A stretch of 64,000 nucleotides of DNA. It comes from Erwinia pyri (GTDB lineage: Bacteria > Pseudomonadota > Gammaproteobacteria > Enterobacterales > Enterobacteriaceae). The notes below the pieces were generated by a model that did no database searches, was not told the origin of the DNA, and worked only from the letters and a program-made list of their open reading frames with translations. How positions within the stretch are numbered: position 1 is the stretch's first letter; each line of letters starts with the position of its first letter. Positions 49,412-62,469 of the stretch are shown here, one piece after another. A program made the translations under genes and the position numbers. The DNA is taken from contig NZ_CP132353.1 in assembly GCF_030758455.1 (NCBI RefSeq), positions 930,001-994,000 on the forward strand, given 5' to 3'.

Positions 49412-50296
49412 ATGAAAATTGGCTTTATTGGTCTCGGCATCATGGGCAAGCCCATGAGCAAAAACCTGGTAAAAGCAGGCTATTCACTGGTTGTTCGTGA
49501 CCATAACCCGGAAAACGAAGCGGAGCTGGTGAGCGCTGGCGCAACCACTGCAGGCAGCGCCAGAGAGGTTGCTGAGCAGAGCGACATCATCATCACCATG
49601 CTGCCAAATTCTCCGCAGGTGAAAGAAGTATTACTCGGTGAAGAGAGCGTTATTCTGGGCGCGAAACCGGGAACCATCGTGATCGATATGAGTTCGATTG
49701 CGCCGCTGGCGAGCCGTGAAATTCATGATGAGCTGGCTAAGAAAAATATCGCCCTGCTGGATGCGCCGGTGAGCGGCGGCGAGCCTAAAGCGATTGAAGG
49801 CACCCTGTCGGTAATGGTAGGTGGTGACAAAGAGCTGTTTGATAAGTGTTACGACATCATGAAAGCGATGGCGGGATCGGTGGTGCATACCGGTGATATT
49901 GGCGCAGGCAACGTCACCAAGCTCGCTAACCAGGTGATTGTCGCGCTGAACATTGCGGCGATGTCTGAGGCGCTGACGCTGGCAACCAAAGCAGGCGTTA
50001 ATCCTGAGCTGGTCTATCAGGCGATCCGCGGTGGTCTGGCGGGCAGCACGGTGCTGGATGCCAAAGCGCCGATGGTGATGGAGCGTAATTTTAAACCCGG
50101 CTTCCGTATTGATTTGCATATCAAGGATTTAGCCAACGCGCTGGATACGTCACACGGCGTAGGCGCTCAGCTGCCTCTCACGGCGGCAGTGATGGAGATG
50201 ATGCAGGCGCTGCGAGCCGACGGGCTGGGCACTGCCGACCATAGCGCGCTGGCTTGCTATTATGAGAAGTTGGCGAAGGTAGAAATCAGCAAATAG
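49412..50296 (+). CDS. garR: GarR, tartronate semialdehyde reductase
   Basis: NADH-dependent reductase of the beta-hydroxyacid dehydrogenase family; makes D-glycerate from tartronate semialdehyde. The ATG at 49412 (MKIGFIGLGIMGKPM) gives 294 residues, matching E. coli; the open frame back to 49352 overlaps garL and is unconserved. The Rossmann GLGIMG, the DAPVSGGEPKA substrate block and catalytic Lys170 in GNVTKLANQ are present. Confidence 0.96.
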   Translation: MKIGFIGLGIMGKPMSKNLVKAGYSLVVRDHNPENEAELVSAGATTAGSAREVAEQSDIIITMLPNSPQVKEVLLGEESVILGAKPGTIVIDMSSIAPLASREIHDELAKKNIALLDAPVSGGEPKAIEGTLSVMVGGDKELFDKCYDIMKAMAGSVVHTGDIGAGNVTKLANQVIVALNIAAMSEALTLATKAGVNPELVYQAIRGGLAGSTVLDAKAPMVMERNFKPGFRIDLHIKDLANALDTSHGVGAQLPLTAAVMEMMQALRADGLGTADHSALACYYEKLAKVEISK

Positions 50297-50372
50297 TCCC
50301 GTGTTCCGGCCTTAACAGAGGCCGGTAACGGCACTGCCTGGTGAATGCCAGGTCAACGCGCCCGGATACCGT

Positions 50373-51518
50373 ATGAAAATAGTAATCGCACCGGATTCAT
50401 ATAAAGAGAGCCTGTCGGCTCAGCAGGTCGCTACACAGATCGAGCTGGGGTTTCGCGAAATTTTCCCCGACGCGCACTACGTCAAACTGCCGGTGGCAGA
50501 TGGCGGAGAGGGAACTGTCGAGGCGATGGTAGCGGCAACCGGCGGCAAAATTATCCGGCTTGATGTCACTGGCCCACTGGGCGAGCCCGTAAACGCCTTT
50601 TATGGCCTCTCCGGTGACGAAAGCTGTGCCTACATTGAAATGGCGGCTGCCAGCGGGCTTGAGCTGGTTCCTGCCGCAAAGCGTGACCCGCTGGTCACCA
50701 CCTCCTGGGGCACGGGAGAACTGATCCGCAGCGCGCTTGATAAAGGCGTTAAGCATTTTATTATCGGCATCGGCGGCAGCGCCACCAATGATGGCGGGTC
50801 CGGTATGGTGCAGGCATTGGGCGCGCAGCTGCTGGATAAGCAGGGCAGGCAGATTGGCTACGGTGGTGGTCAGCTGCCCGAATTAGCCAGCATCGATATG
50901 AGCCAGTTTGATCCCCGCATTGCGCAGTGTCGGTTTGAAGTGGCCTGCGATGTGACCAACCCGCTGCTGGGCAAAGAGGGCGCGTCAGCCATATTTGGGC
51001 CGCAGAAAGGGGCAACCGCAGAGCGGGTCGAGCAGCTGGATCGGGCGCTGGCCCACTACGCGGAAGTGATCCACCGGGAACTGGATATTGATGTGTTGAC
51101 CATTGCTGGCGGCGGCGCGGCCGGGGGCATGGGCGTGGCGCTGCATGCGTTCTGTCAGGCCGAGCTGCGACGGGGCATCGAAATTGTCACCGAAGCGTTA
51201 GGGCTGGATGAGCTGGTGCGTGACGCCTCGCTGGTGATCACTGGCGAAGGCAGGATCGACAGCCAGACCATTCACGGCAAGGTGCCGATAGGGGTGGCAA
51301 AGGTAGCGAAGCGTTATAACAAGCCGGTGATAGGCATTGCAGGCAGCCTGACCCGGGACGTCGGCGTGGTGCACCAGCATGGACTGGATGCGGTATTCAG
51401 CGTGATCTATACCATCTGTACGCTGGAAGAGGCGCTGGATAACGCTGCGGAAAATGTGCGCCTCAGCGCCAGAAACATCGCCGCGACGTTAGCGATTGGG
51501 CAGCAGCTGGCGCAGTAG
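50373..51518 (+). CDS. garK: GarK, glycerate 2-kinase
   Basis: Phosphorylates D-glycerate to 2-phosphoglycerate, which feeds enolase (also encoded in this window). 381 residues, as in E. coli. The glycerate-kinase type 1 fold shows MKIVIAPDSYKESLSA at the N-terminus, PVADGGEGTVEAM, GIGGSATNDGGSGMVQALG and VITGEGRIDSQT. It is 76 bp after garR, with a small CCGGCCT/AGGCCGG hairpin in the gap that could lower its expression relative to the upstream genes. Confidence 0.95.
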   Translation: MKIVIAPDSYKESLSAQQVATQIELGFREIFPDAHYVKLPVADGGEGTVEAMVAATGGKIIRLDVTGPLGEPVNAFYGLSGDESCAYIEMAAASGLELVPAAKRDPLVTTSWGTGELIRSALDKGVKHFIIGIGGSATNDGGSGMVQALGAQLLDKQGRQIGYGGGQLPELASIDMSQFDPRIAQCRFEVACDVTNPLLGKEGASAIFGPQKGATAERVEQLDRALAHYAEVIHRELDIDVLTIAGGGAAGGMGVALHAFCQAELRRGIEIVTEALGLDELVRDASLVITGEGRIDSQTIHGKVPIGVAKVAKRYNKPVIGIAGSLTRDVGVVHQHGLDAVFSVIYTICTLEEALDNAAENVRLSARNIAATLAIGQQLAQ

Positions 51519-51655
51519 CTAGCTTCACCGTGAAGCACGGGGCGAGGTTAATCGTCCCGCTTCGTTTGCGCTCCCAGGCAATGTTTCATTACTGGCTGTC
51601 AGAGCAGATTACCCGCTGCTTCCCTACTCTGGAGGCCGGACTCTTTCACTGATGG

Positions 51656-54382
51656 CTACAAATTCAGCCTCTTTTTCGCCAGCTTCGCCACATTCTCCAT
51701 CTCATCCAGCAGTTCAAACAGCTCCGGCTCGACTTCATTAATACTGTTATGCGCACGCAGCCCCTGCTCAAGCTGCAGGCAAAGCTGCTTGAGTCTCGGC
51801 ACGCCGCTGTAGCTGGCGCTGCCGTGCAGCTTATGAATTATATCCCTTAACGCAAGCGTGTCGCCCGCCGCCATGTGGCTTTCCACCAGCGTATGAACCT
51901 CCGGCAGAAAATCGACCAGCATCCGCAACAGATCGCGGGCCAGGTCAGGCTTGTTTGCCGCCTGGCGCAGCGCCAGCTGCCAGTCCAGCGAGGCGGGAAC
52001 ATCCTGAAGTTTCGCTGCCACCGCCTGTAAACCTGGCGTATAGCGGGCCAGCAGATTACTGAGTTTTGCCTCATCAATAGGCTTGGCGAGGTAATCCGTC
52101 ATGCCAGCCTGAATCAGATGTTCGCGTTCACCATCCAGCGCATGGGCAGTCACTGCCACAATGGGCGTGGTGGCGTGTTGCGGATAGCTGCGGATCATCT
52201 CACCGGCGCGAATGCCGTCGATATTTGGCATCTGAATATCCATTAAAATAATATCCAGTGAGTGTTGGCTTGCCTGCTGAATGGCCGCTTCACCGCTGTC
52301 GCACAGCACGATGTTTTCCACCTGCTCCTCCAGCAGCGCACCGATCAGCTTGAGGTTGGCGGGGTTATCGTCCACCGCCATTACCGTCAGAGGCAGACGG
52401 TGACGGGCAGGGCGGTAGTCCGCTTCCCGCGTATGGTTCTCAATCAGTACCGGCAGCAATCGGGTCAGGCTCACCGGTTTGATCAGGCAGGCGCTGACGC
52501 CGCGGGCTTTAAGCTCCTCAGCGTAAATCTGCATCTGGCAGGGCAGCGCCATGATCAGGCTGTCGGCGCGTTTCAGCGCGGGCAGCAGCAGCTCTGGCGA
52601 GAGTTCGCGGTCGGCCTCTTTGGTGACCGGCAGCCCCATCAGCAGCGCATCAAAGTGGCTGTCCGGCAGGCCATCCAGCGTGGTGCTGTAGCTGACTTCC
52701 ATTTGCGTGGCGCTCAGCATCTCCAGCGTCGCTTTCGCCGCCGCGCTGTTGGCTTCAACATAGGCCAGACGCTTGCCGGTCAGACAGGCGGTAGCGCGGG
52801 GATCGCTGGCCGCGTTGGGATTCAGCACCAGATTGACGTTAAACCAGAAGGTGGAACCGTGGTTAAGACGGCTGTGCAGCGAGATTTCGCCGCCCATTTC
52901 ATTCACCAGCTTCTGCGTGATCACCAGCCCCAGGCCGGTGCCGCCATGCCGCCGGGAAATACTGGCATCCGCCTGGCGGAAAGCCTGGAAAAGCTGCGAC
53001 TGCTGTTTCTCGCTGATCCCGATGCCGGTGTCGTGGATCTGCACTTCCAGATTGACGCGGTTAGTGCTCAGCGAGCGCATCTCAATGCGAATATCAATAT
53101 TGCCGCGCTCGGTAAACTTAATGGCGTTGCCCAGCAGATTGATGATGATCTGCTGCAGGCGCAGCGGGTCACCGATGGTGTTGTCCGGCACATCTGGCTG
53201 AATATTCAGCGTCAGCTCAAGCCCCTTCTCGTGGGCTGACTGCGCCAGTAATACCACCACCTCATCCAGCGTGGCGCGCAGCGGGAAGGGAATGGTTTCC
53301 AGTACCAGCTTGCCCGCTTCCAGCTTGGAAAAATCGAGCACGTCATTGATGATGCTCAGCAGATTGTTGGCCGACCGCTCAATGGTATGCAGGTAGTCGC
53401 GCTGGGTGATGTTCAGCGGCGTTTTCAGCGTCTGGCGGGTAAAACCGATCACGCCGTTCAGCGGGGTACGCAGTTCATGGGACATATTCGCCAGAAACTC
53501 CGACTTGATCCTGGCCGCCTCCTGCGCGCGCTTTTTAGCCAGGTCCAGCTCGACGTTCTGGATCTCCATCTGCTCCAGCGTTTCGCGCAGGTCGGAGGTC
53601 GCCTGGTCGATGTTCTGCTGCATCTCTTCGTGATAGGCGGTGAGCGACATCGCCATTGAGTTGATGCCATTCTTCAGCATATCGAGTTCGCCAAGCATAT
53701 AGCCGCTGACGCGGCTGTCGAGCTGGCCACGACGGATACGGTCAACGGTGCTGACCATATCCCGGATGGGGCCGGTCACATCGCGCATCAGTCGGTAAGC
53801 AAACAGCATCGCCAGGCAGAGGCAGAACAGCAGCAGCAGAGTAGAGACAAACACCTCTTTGTACTGCTGCAGGCGGACAGATTGCAGATCCAGCTCTATA
53901 GCGACGTAGCCCAGGGGATTGCCGTTGGGTTTGGCATCTTCTCCGGGCGACTCGTCGGGATAATAGCTTTCAGAGACGATGGGCGTTCGCAGAATGACCG
54001 AATTGCCCTGTCGCTCGTAGCTGAAGGAGTGAGGGGATTTCCCCTGCGCAGGCATCCTCAGCTTTTCCGTATTGAGATGATAATTCGAGGTGACGAAAAG
54101 CTGATTTTGCGCATCAAAAATAGAGATGGCCCGCACGATATCAGAGTGACGGCGATGCAGCAGGCTCACCAGCTGACGCACCGACTCTTTACTGTGAAAC
54201 GTCATGCCATATTCGCTGGAGACCGCCAGCGGTTCAATGATGTTAGCGCCCGCATCAACCAGCTGCCGCTGCAGCTCGTTATAGCGATGCACAATGAAAA
54301 AGGTACTCAACAGCAGGCCAATCATCAGGGTGGGTGCCAGGATTAAAATCATCATCCGTGCCCGCAGGCTGTATTTGGTCAT
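51656..54382 (-). CDS. barA: BarA, hybrid sensor histidine kinase
   Basis: Membrane hybrid kinase that senses short-chain carboxylates and phosphorylates UvrY (GacA), which switches on csrB. The ATG at 54382 ([17 protein letters not shown] upstream) gives 908 residues (E. coli 918); the open frame to 54529 is unconserved and covers the divergent promoter. Two membrane helices (about 10-30 and 178-196) flank the periplasmic sensor, then HAMP, the H-box with His302, the ATPase domain (GGTGLGL), a pseudo-receiver, a receiver with Asp715 in LMDIQMP, and a C-terminal Hpt domain with His850 in HKLHGS. Confidence 0.96.
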   Translation of the reverse strand: MTKYSLRARMMILILAPTLMIGLLLSTFFIVHRYNELQRQLVDAGANIIEPLAVSSEYGMTFHSKESVRQLVSLLHRRHSDIVRAISIFDAQNQLFVTSNYHLNTEKLRMPAQGKSPHSFSYERQGNSVILRTPIVSESYYPDESPGEDAKPNGNPLGYVAIELDLQSVRLQQYKEVFVSTLLLLFCLCLAMLFAYRLMRDVTGPIRDMVSTVDRIRRGQLDSRVSGYMLGELDMLKNGINSMAMSLTAYHEEMQQNIDQATSDLRETLEQMEIQNVELDLAKKRAQEAARIKSEFLANMSHELRTPLNGVIGFTRQTLKTPLNITQRDYLHTIERSANNLLSIINDVLDFSKLEAGKLVLETIPFPLRATLDEVVVLLAQSAHEKGLELTLNIQPDVPDNTIGDPLRLQQIIINLLGNAIKFTERGNIDIRIEMRSLSTNRVNLEVQIHDTGIGISEKQQSQLFQAFRQADASISRRHGGTGLGLVITQKLVNEMGGEISLHSRLNHGSTFWFNVNLVLNPNAASDPRATACLTGKRLAYVEANSAAAKATLEMLSATQMEVSYSTTLDGLPDSHFDALLMGLPVTKEADRELSPELLLPALKRADSLIMALPCQMQIYAEELKARGVSACLIKPVSLTRLLPVLIENHTREADYRPARHRLPLTVMAVDDNPANLKLIGALLEEQVENIVLCDSGEAAIQQASQHSLDIILMDIQMPNIDGIRAGEMIRSYPQHATTPIVAVTAHALDGEREHLIQAGMTDYLAKPIDEAKLSNLLARYTPGLQAVAAKLQDVPASLDWQLALRQAANKPDLARDLLRMLVDFLPEVHTLVESHMAAGDTLALRDIIHKLHGSASYSGVPRLKQLCLQLEQGLRAHNSINEVEPELFELLDEMENVAKLAKKRLNL

Positions 54383-54507
54383 AATCTTCCTGTTACGAAA
54401 AGGCGCCCGTCGGGCTGCTCTGCGGGTCGAATAAATCCGGAGGCTGGTGTAGGCTACGCACGCTTTTGATGGCTGACACCGCTTACGACTTTCGGGATAA
54501 ACGAATA

Positions 54508-55842
54508 ATGGCGCAATTCTACTCTGCAAAACGGCGCGTGACGACCCGCCAAATCATCACCGTGACCGTCAGCGACCTCGACGGGGCAGGCCAGGGCGTT
54601 GCCAGGCATAACGGTAAAGCGCTGTTTATCAGCGGAGCTCTGCCTGGCGAGCAGGCAGAAGTGGAAATCGCTGAGGATAAACGCTCGTGGGCGCGCGGCA
54701 AGGCACGCAAAATCCTCAACGTCAGCCCGGATCGCGTGACTCCCCAATGTCCCCATTTCAGCCAGTGCGGCGGCTGCCAGCAGCAGCATGTGGCGCCAGC
54801 CCTGCAGCAGAGCAGTAAAGCGAAGGCACTCTCCCGTCTGATGAGCCAGGCAACCGGCGGGCAGGTTGAGGTTGGCAATATCCTTGCCGGTGAGCCTTAT
54901 GGCTACCGCCGCCGCGCCCGTCTGGGGCTGAGCTACCATCCGCGCAGCAAAACGCTGCAGATGGGATTCCGTCAGGCGGGATCGAACGATCTGGTTTCTC
55001 TGACGCAATGCCCTATTTTGAAGCCCGAACTTAATGCGCTGATCCAGCCGCTGCATCAGCTATTGAGTACTCTGCAGGCAGTCAGCAAGCTGGGGCATGT
55101 TGAACTGGTGCTGGCGGATAACGGCCCGCTGCTGGTTCTGCGTCATCTTGAGCCATTAATTGCTGAGGATCGGCAAAAACTGGAACAGTTTTCGCATAAG
55201 CATCAGGTGGCGTTATACCTTGCCCCGGAGAGCGACGCGCTTGAGCAGGTTAATGGCGAGATGCCGTTCTACCGTATCCACGATTTGACGCTGACCTTCA
55301 GCCCACGCGACTTTATTCAGATTAACCCGGAGCTGAATGAAAAGATGGTCAGCGAGGCGTTAAGCTGGCTGGATTTGCAGCCGGACGATCGGGTGCTGGA
55401 CCTCTTCTGCGGGATGGGAAACTTCACGCTTCCTTTAGGAAAGTGCGTAGAAAATGTCACGGGTGTGGAGGGCGTTGCAGCATTAACGGCAAAGGGTGCG
55501 TATAATGCGCTTCTGAATAATCTTAATAATGTGACCTTTTTTCAGCACAATCTTGAGGAAGAGGTTACCCGGCAGCCGTGGGCCGCACAGGGATTTAACA
55601 AGGTTTTACTCGATCCAGCCCGCGCCGGCGCGGCAGGTGTGATCCCTCACATCATTAAACTTGCGCCGGAACGCGTGGTCTATGTTTCCTGTAATCCGAC
55701 TACACTTGCCCGGGATAGCCAGACGCTTCTGGCATCCGGCTACCAGTTGGAAAGGATTACCCTGCTTGATATGTTTCCGCATACCGGGCACGTGGAATCG
55801 ATGGTGTTATTTAGCCGTAAACAGGCTCCCGGAGGGGGCTAA
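54508..55842 (+). CDS. rlmD: RlmD, 23S rRNA m5U1939 methyltransferase
   Basis: Iron-sulfur SAM methyltransferase (RumA) that makes m5U1939 in 23S rRNA. The ATG at 54508 ([10 protein letters not shown]) gives 444 residues (E. coli 433). An N-terminal TRAM domain is followed by the [4Fe-4S] cysteines Cys81, Cys87 and Cys90 ([10 protein letters not shown]) and a later one in TQCPILKP. The SAM motif is [14 protein letters not shown] and the nucleophile is Cys395 in [12 protein letters not shown]. The gene is divergent from barA and ends 13 bp before relA. Confidence 0.96.
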   Translation: MAQFYSAKRRVTTRQIITVTVSDLDGAGQGVARHNGKALFISGALPGEQAEVEIAEDKRSWARGKARKILNVSPDRVTPQCPHFSQCGGCQQQHVAPALQQSSKAKALSRLMSQATGGQVEVGNILAGEPYGYRRRARLGLSYHPRSKTLQMGFRQAGSNDLVSLTQCPILKPELNALIQPLHQLLSTLQAVSKLGHVELVLADNGPLLVLRHLEPLIAEDRQKLEQFSHKHQVALYLAPESDALEQVNGEMPFYRIHDLTLTFSPRDFIQINPELNEKMVSEALSWLDLQPDDRVLDLFCGMGNFTLPLGKCVENVTGVEGVAALTAKGAYNALLNNLNNVTFFQHNLEEEVTRQPWAAQGFNKVLLDPARAGAAGVIPHIIKLAPERVVYVSCNPTTLARDSQTLLASGYQLERITLLDMFPHTGHVESMVLFSRKQAPGGG

Positions 55843-55855
55843 GTCAGGAGAGGTT

Positions 55856-58081
55856 ATGGTTGCGGTAAGAAGTGCGCATATGAACACGGCTGGCGAGTTT
55901 GCGCTCGACCAATGGATCGCCAGTCTTGGGATCGCTAATGAGCTGTCATGTGAACGCCTGGCCGAGACCTGGCGTTACTGTGATGAGGCCACCCGTAGCC
56001 ATCCTGACGCCGCCCTGCTGCTCTGGCGGGGCGTGGAGATGGTGGAAATTCTCTCTATGCTCAGCATGGACAGCGAGAGCCTGCGCGCGGCGCTGCTCTT
56101 CCCGCTGGCCAACAGCAATGTGGTCTCTGAAGAGGTGCTGGAAGAGCATTTTGGTAAAGCTATCGTCTCGCTGGTTCACGGCGTGCGTGATATGGATGCC
56201 ATTCGTCAGCTGAAAGCGACCCACAATGACTCCATGGCCTCTGAACAGGTGGATAACGTCCGCCGCATGCTGCTGGCGATGGTCGAAGATTTCCGCTGCG
56301 TGGTGATCAAGCTGGCCGAACGAATTGCCCACCTGCGGGAAGTGAAAGACGCGCCGGAAGATGAGCGCGTGCTGGCGGCCAAAGAGTGTACAAATATCTA
56401 CGCCCCGCTGGCGAACCGGCTGGGGATCGGGCAGCTGAAGTGGGAGCTGGAAGATTTCTGCTTCCGCTATCTGCACCCGGATGAATACAAGCGCATCGCT
56501 AAACTGCTGCACGAGCGGCGTATCGATCGCGAACAGTATATCGATACCTTTGTGCAGTCTCTGCGCACCGAAATCGTTAAAGAGGGCGTAAAGGCTGAAG
56601 TGTATGGCCGTCCCAAGCACATCTACAGCATCTGGCGTAAGATGCAGAAGAAGTCGCTGACCTTTGACGAGCTGTTTGACGTTCGCGCCGTGCGTATCGT
56701 CGCCGAACGTTTGCAGGACTGCTACGGCGCGCTGGGGATTGTGCATACCCTCTATCGCCACCTGCCCAGCGAGTTCGATGACTACGTGGCCAATCCTAAA
56801 CCCAATGGCTATCAGTCCATCCACACCGTGGTGCTGGGACCAAAAGGCAAAACGGTTGAAATCCAGATCCGTACCCGTCAGATGCATGAAGATGCCGAGC
56901 TGGGCGTGGCCGCGCACTGGAAATATAAAGAGGGCGGCGGCGGCAGCGCACGCGGCGCTTCCGGCCATGAAGAGCGCATTGCCTGGCTGCGTAAGCTTAT
57001 CGCCTGGCAGGAAGAGATGGCGGACTCTGGCGAAATGCTGGATGAGGTGCGCAGCCAGGTCTTTGATGACCGGGTCTACGTCTTTACCCCGAAAGGGGAT
57101 GTGGTGGATCTTCCGGCAGGCTCCACGCCGCTCGACTTTGCCTACCATATTCACAGCGATATTGGTCACCGCTGCATCGGCGCCAAAATTGGCGGCCGCA
57201 TCGTGCCCTTTACCTATCAGCTGCAGATGGGGGATCAGATCGATATCATCACCCAGAAGCAGCCGAACCCAAGCCGTGACTGGCTCAACCCCAATCTGGG
57301 TTATGTCACCACCAGCCGTGGCCGGTCAAAAATTCACGCCTGGTTCCGCAAGCAGGACCGCGACAAAAACATTGTCGCCGGCCGGCAGATCCTCGACAGC
57401 GAGCTGGACCACCTCGATATCAGCCTGAAAGAGGCGGAAAAGCTGCTGCTGCCGCGCTACAACGTTAACTCGCTGGAAGAGCTGCTGGCGGCGATTGGCG
57501 GCGGAGATATTCGCCTCAATCAGATGAGCAACTACCTGCAGTCGAAGCTGCACAAGCCCAGCGCCGAGGAAGAAGATCGCGAGGCGCTGCGTCAGCTGAC
57601 GCAGAAATCCGCCGCGCCGCGCAGCAAAGAGAGCGGCCGGGTAGTGGTGGAGGGCGTGGGTAATCTGATGCACCATATTGCCCGCTGCTGCCAGCCGATC
57701 CCGGGCGATGATATCGTTGGCTTTATCACCCAGGGGCGGGGGATTTCGATTCACCGCGCTGATTGCGATCAGCTCACCGATCTGATGTCGCATGCGCCGG
57801 AGCGGATCGTGGATGCGGTATGGGGTGAAAGCTACTCCAGCGGTTATTCGCTGGTGGTCAGGGTTACCGCTAACGATCGCAGCGGCCTGCTGCGCGATAT
57901 CACCACCATTCTGGCTAATGAAAAGGTTAACGTGCTTGGCGTCTCCAGCAGGAGCGACACCAAAAAGCAGCTGGCTACCATCGATATGGATATCGAAATC
58001 TATAATCAGCAGGTGCTGGGAAGAGTCATCGCGCGGTTAAACCAGGTGCCGGATATCATCGACGCCCGCAGACTGCATTAG
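55856..58081 (+). CDS. relA: RelA, (p)ppGpp synthetase I
   Basis: Ribosome-associated synthetase of the stringent response. The ATG at 55856 (MVAVRSAHMN, AGGAG upstream) gives 741 residues (E. coli 744); an open frame further upstream lies inside rlmD and is rejected. The N-terminal HD domain is degenerate (LLFPLANSNVVSE instead of the HD motif), so it should synthesise but not hydrolyse. The synthetase part (EVYGRPKHIYSIWRK, NPKPNGYQSIHT, HEDAELGVAAHW) is intact. TGS (VYVFTPKGDVVDLP), a zinc-finger-like Cys region (HHIARCCQP) and a C-terminal ACT domain follow. Confidence 0.97.
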   Translation: MVAVRSAHMNTAGEFALDQWIASLGIANELSCERLAETWRYCDEATRSHPDAALLLWRGVEMVEILSMLSMDSESLRAALLFPLANSNVVSEEVLEEHFGKAIVSLVHGVRDMDAIRQLKATHNDSMASEQVDNVRRMLLAMVEDFRCVVIKLAERIAHLREVKDAPEDERVLAAKECTNIYAPLANRLGIGQLKWELEDFCFRYLHPDEYKRIAKLLHERRIDREQYIDTFVQSLRTEIVKEGVKAEVYGRPKHIYSIWRKMQKKSLTFDELFDVRAVRIVAERLQDCYGALGIVHTLYRHLPSEFDDYVANPKPNGYQSIHTVVLGPKGKTVEIQIRTRQMHEDAELGVAAHWKYKEGGGGSARGASGHEERIAWLRKLIAWQEEMADSGEMLDEVRSQVFDDRVYVFTPKGDVVDLPAGSTPLDFAYHIHSDIGHRCIGAKIGGRIVPFTYQLQMGDQIDIITQKQPNPSRDWLNPNLGYVTTSRGRSKIHAWFRKQDRDKNIVAGRQILDSELDHLDISLKEAEKLLLPRYNVNSLEELLAAIGGGDIRLNQMSNYLQSKLHKPSAEEEDREALRQLTQKSAAPRSKESGRVVVEGVGNLMHHIARCCQPIPGDDIVGFITQGRGISIHRADCDQLTDLMSHAPERIVDAVWGESYSSGYSLVVRVTANDRSGLLRDITTILANEKVNVLGVSSRSDTKKQLATIDMDIEIYNQQVLGRVIARLNQVPDIIDARRLH

Positions 58082-58102
58082 TTTGTGAGGTGACTACTTG
58101 CC

Positions 58103-58897
58103 ATGGAAAATGTTATGAACGCACTCGATCGCCTGCTGGGCATCATGAAAACCCTTCGCGATCCCGTCAACGGCTGCCCGTGGGATCGCGAGCAGAGTTA
58201 CGCCACTATTGCGCCCTATACCCTTGAAGAAACTTATGAAGTGCTGGATGCCATCAGCCGGGAAGATTTTACCGATCTCCGGGGTGAGCTGGGCGATCTG
58301 CTGTTTCAGGTGGTGTTCTATGCGCAGATCGCTGATGAAGAAGGGCGGTTTAACTTTGAGGATATCTGCCAGACCATCTGCGACAAGCTGGAGCGGCGCC
58401 ACCCCCATATCTTCGGCGAGGCAACGGTAAGCGGCAGCAGGGAAGTGCTGACGAACTGGGAGCAGATTAAAACCAGCGAACGGGCAGCCAGAGAGCAGCA
58501 CTCCGCGCTGGATGACATTCCGCGCGCCCTGCCTGCCCTGATGCGTTCGCACAAAATCCAGAAGCGCTGCAGCAACGTCGGCTTTGACTGGAAGACGCTG
58601 GGGCCGGTGCTGGACAAGGTGTATGAAGAGATTGACGAAGTGATGCATGAAGCTAAGCAGGCGGTTATCGACCAGCAGAAGCTGGAAGAGGAGATTGGCG
58701 ACCTGCTGTTTGCCACCGTTAACCTCTCCCGCCATCTTGGCAGCAAGGCGGAAACGGCCCTGCAGAAAGCCAACGATAAGTTTGAACGCCGCTTCCGTCA
58801 GGTAGAGCAGATTATCGCTTCTCAGGGGCTGAAAATGCAGGAAGCTACCCTGGAGCAGATGGAAGCTGCGTGGCAGCAGATCAAGGCAACGGAATAG
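58103..58897 (+). CDS. mazG: MazG, nucleoside triphosphate pyrophosphohydrolase
   Basis: All-alpha NTP-PPase that converts NTPs and dNTPs to monophosphates. 264 residues from the ATG at 58103; a second ATG at 58115 (MNALDRLL) fits the E. coli start equally well. Two MazG domains are seen. Conserved parts are NGCPWDREQ, the Mg-binding LEETYEVLDAI...LRGELGDLLFQVVFYAQ, and the second-domain KVYEEIDEV...LEEEIGDLLFATVN. It directly follows relA with a 21-bp gap: the mazEF toxin-antitoxin pair that separates them in E. coli is absent. Confidence 0.94.
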   Translation: MENVMNALDRLLGIMKTLRDPVNGCPWDREQSYATIAPYTLEETYEVLDAISREDFTDLRGELGDLLFQVVFYAQIADEEGRFNFEDICQTICDKLERRHPHIFGEATVSGSREVLTNWEQIKTSERAAREQHSALDDIPRALPALMRSHKIQKRCSNVGFDWKTLGPVLDKVYEEIDEVMHEAKQAVIDQQKLEEEIGDLLFATVNLSRHLGSKAETALQKANDKFERRFRQVEQIIASQGLKMQEATLEQMEAAWQQIKATE

Positions 58898-59005
58898 CTG
58901 ACTCGATTCAACAAAAGTGTGATACAAGTCAACCTCCCTCACCGCCAGATCGGATAAGATTTTGGCGGTCAATGCGATGGATGCCCGCGATCCAGAAACG
59001 ATTAA

Positions 59006-59034
59006 TTGTGGCACTGCAGGGATTCGGGTAGACT
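59006..59034 (+). promoter_or_regulatory. Predicted pyrG promoter
   Basis: TTGTGG, a 17-bp spacer and TAGACT, 54 bases before the pyrG ATG. Prediction from sequence; it suits the pyrG-eno unit. Confidence 0.5.
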
Positions 59035-59067
59035 GTTTTCCCGTCCTGGTTATTCCATCGTCTTTAA

Positions 59068-60726
<1,659 letters not shown>

Positions 60727-60736
60727 GTATTTTCAT

Positions 60737-60770
60737 AACAACGCCCGAACTTTTCGGGCGTTGTTTGTCT
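60737..60770 (+). terminator. Hairpin between pyrG and eno
   Basis: AACAACGCCCGAA / TTCGGGCGTTGTT form a perfect 13-bp stem with a 3-base loop, followed by TGTCT. It probably ends most pyrG transcripts, with some read-through to eno. Confidence 0.8.
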
Positions 60771-60780
60771 GAGTTTCTAG

Positions 60781-62100
<1,320 letters not shown>

Positions 62101-62150
62101 TGATCTGACTTCCCGGCCCGCTAAGGGCTGAGGAATTTCAGCTGAAAGCG

Positions 62151-62184
62151 AGTCAGGCCCGGTTCTCCGGGCCTGACTTTTTTT
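62151..62184 (+). terminator. eno terminator
   Basis: AGTCAGGCCCGG / CCGGGCCTGACT form a perfect 12-bp stem with a TTCT loop and a run of seven T (62178-62184). Confidence 0.96.
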
Positions 62185-62469
62185 ATGCCTTTTCACTTTA
62201 CCAGCCACCAGCCGACCCTGAGGTCAGACAGGGCGCTAAACGCATTCAGACTCCTTTCACTGGCATCATTTCAGTATGAGTTTTAGCCAGGGTTTATCTG
62301 AAAAAATAGGCAGCTCGTCAGGCGTAATGCAATTATTACCCTTTATAATCATCTGTTTGTGTAAAGCCTGGCAGGATACAGATTGGTCTGATTTGCGTTA
62401 AGAAGGGCGAAATGTCGGGTAAATATATGTAAATTTGCCGTAACTAATTGTCATCAGGGCCAGATTAAA
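62185..62469. other. Gap between eno and the acyltransferase gene
   Basis: 285 bases, more AT-rich than the flanking genes, with no gene or structured RNA that I can support. Promoter elements for the next gene are likely here but none was fixed. Confidence 0.55.

Noticed and set aside
52262..53239. 325-codon open frame on plus, opposite barA
   Set aside because: Shadow of the conserved barA kinase and receiver domains.
55946..57169. 407-codon open frame on minus, opposite relA
   Set aside because: No motif is visible and it is fully covered by relA; length alone is not evidence in this GC-rich sequence.
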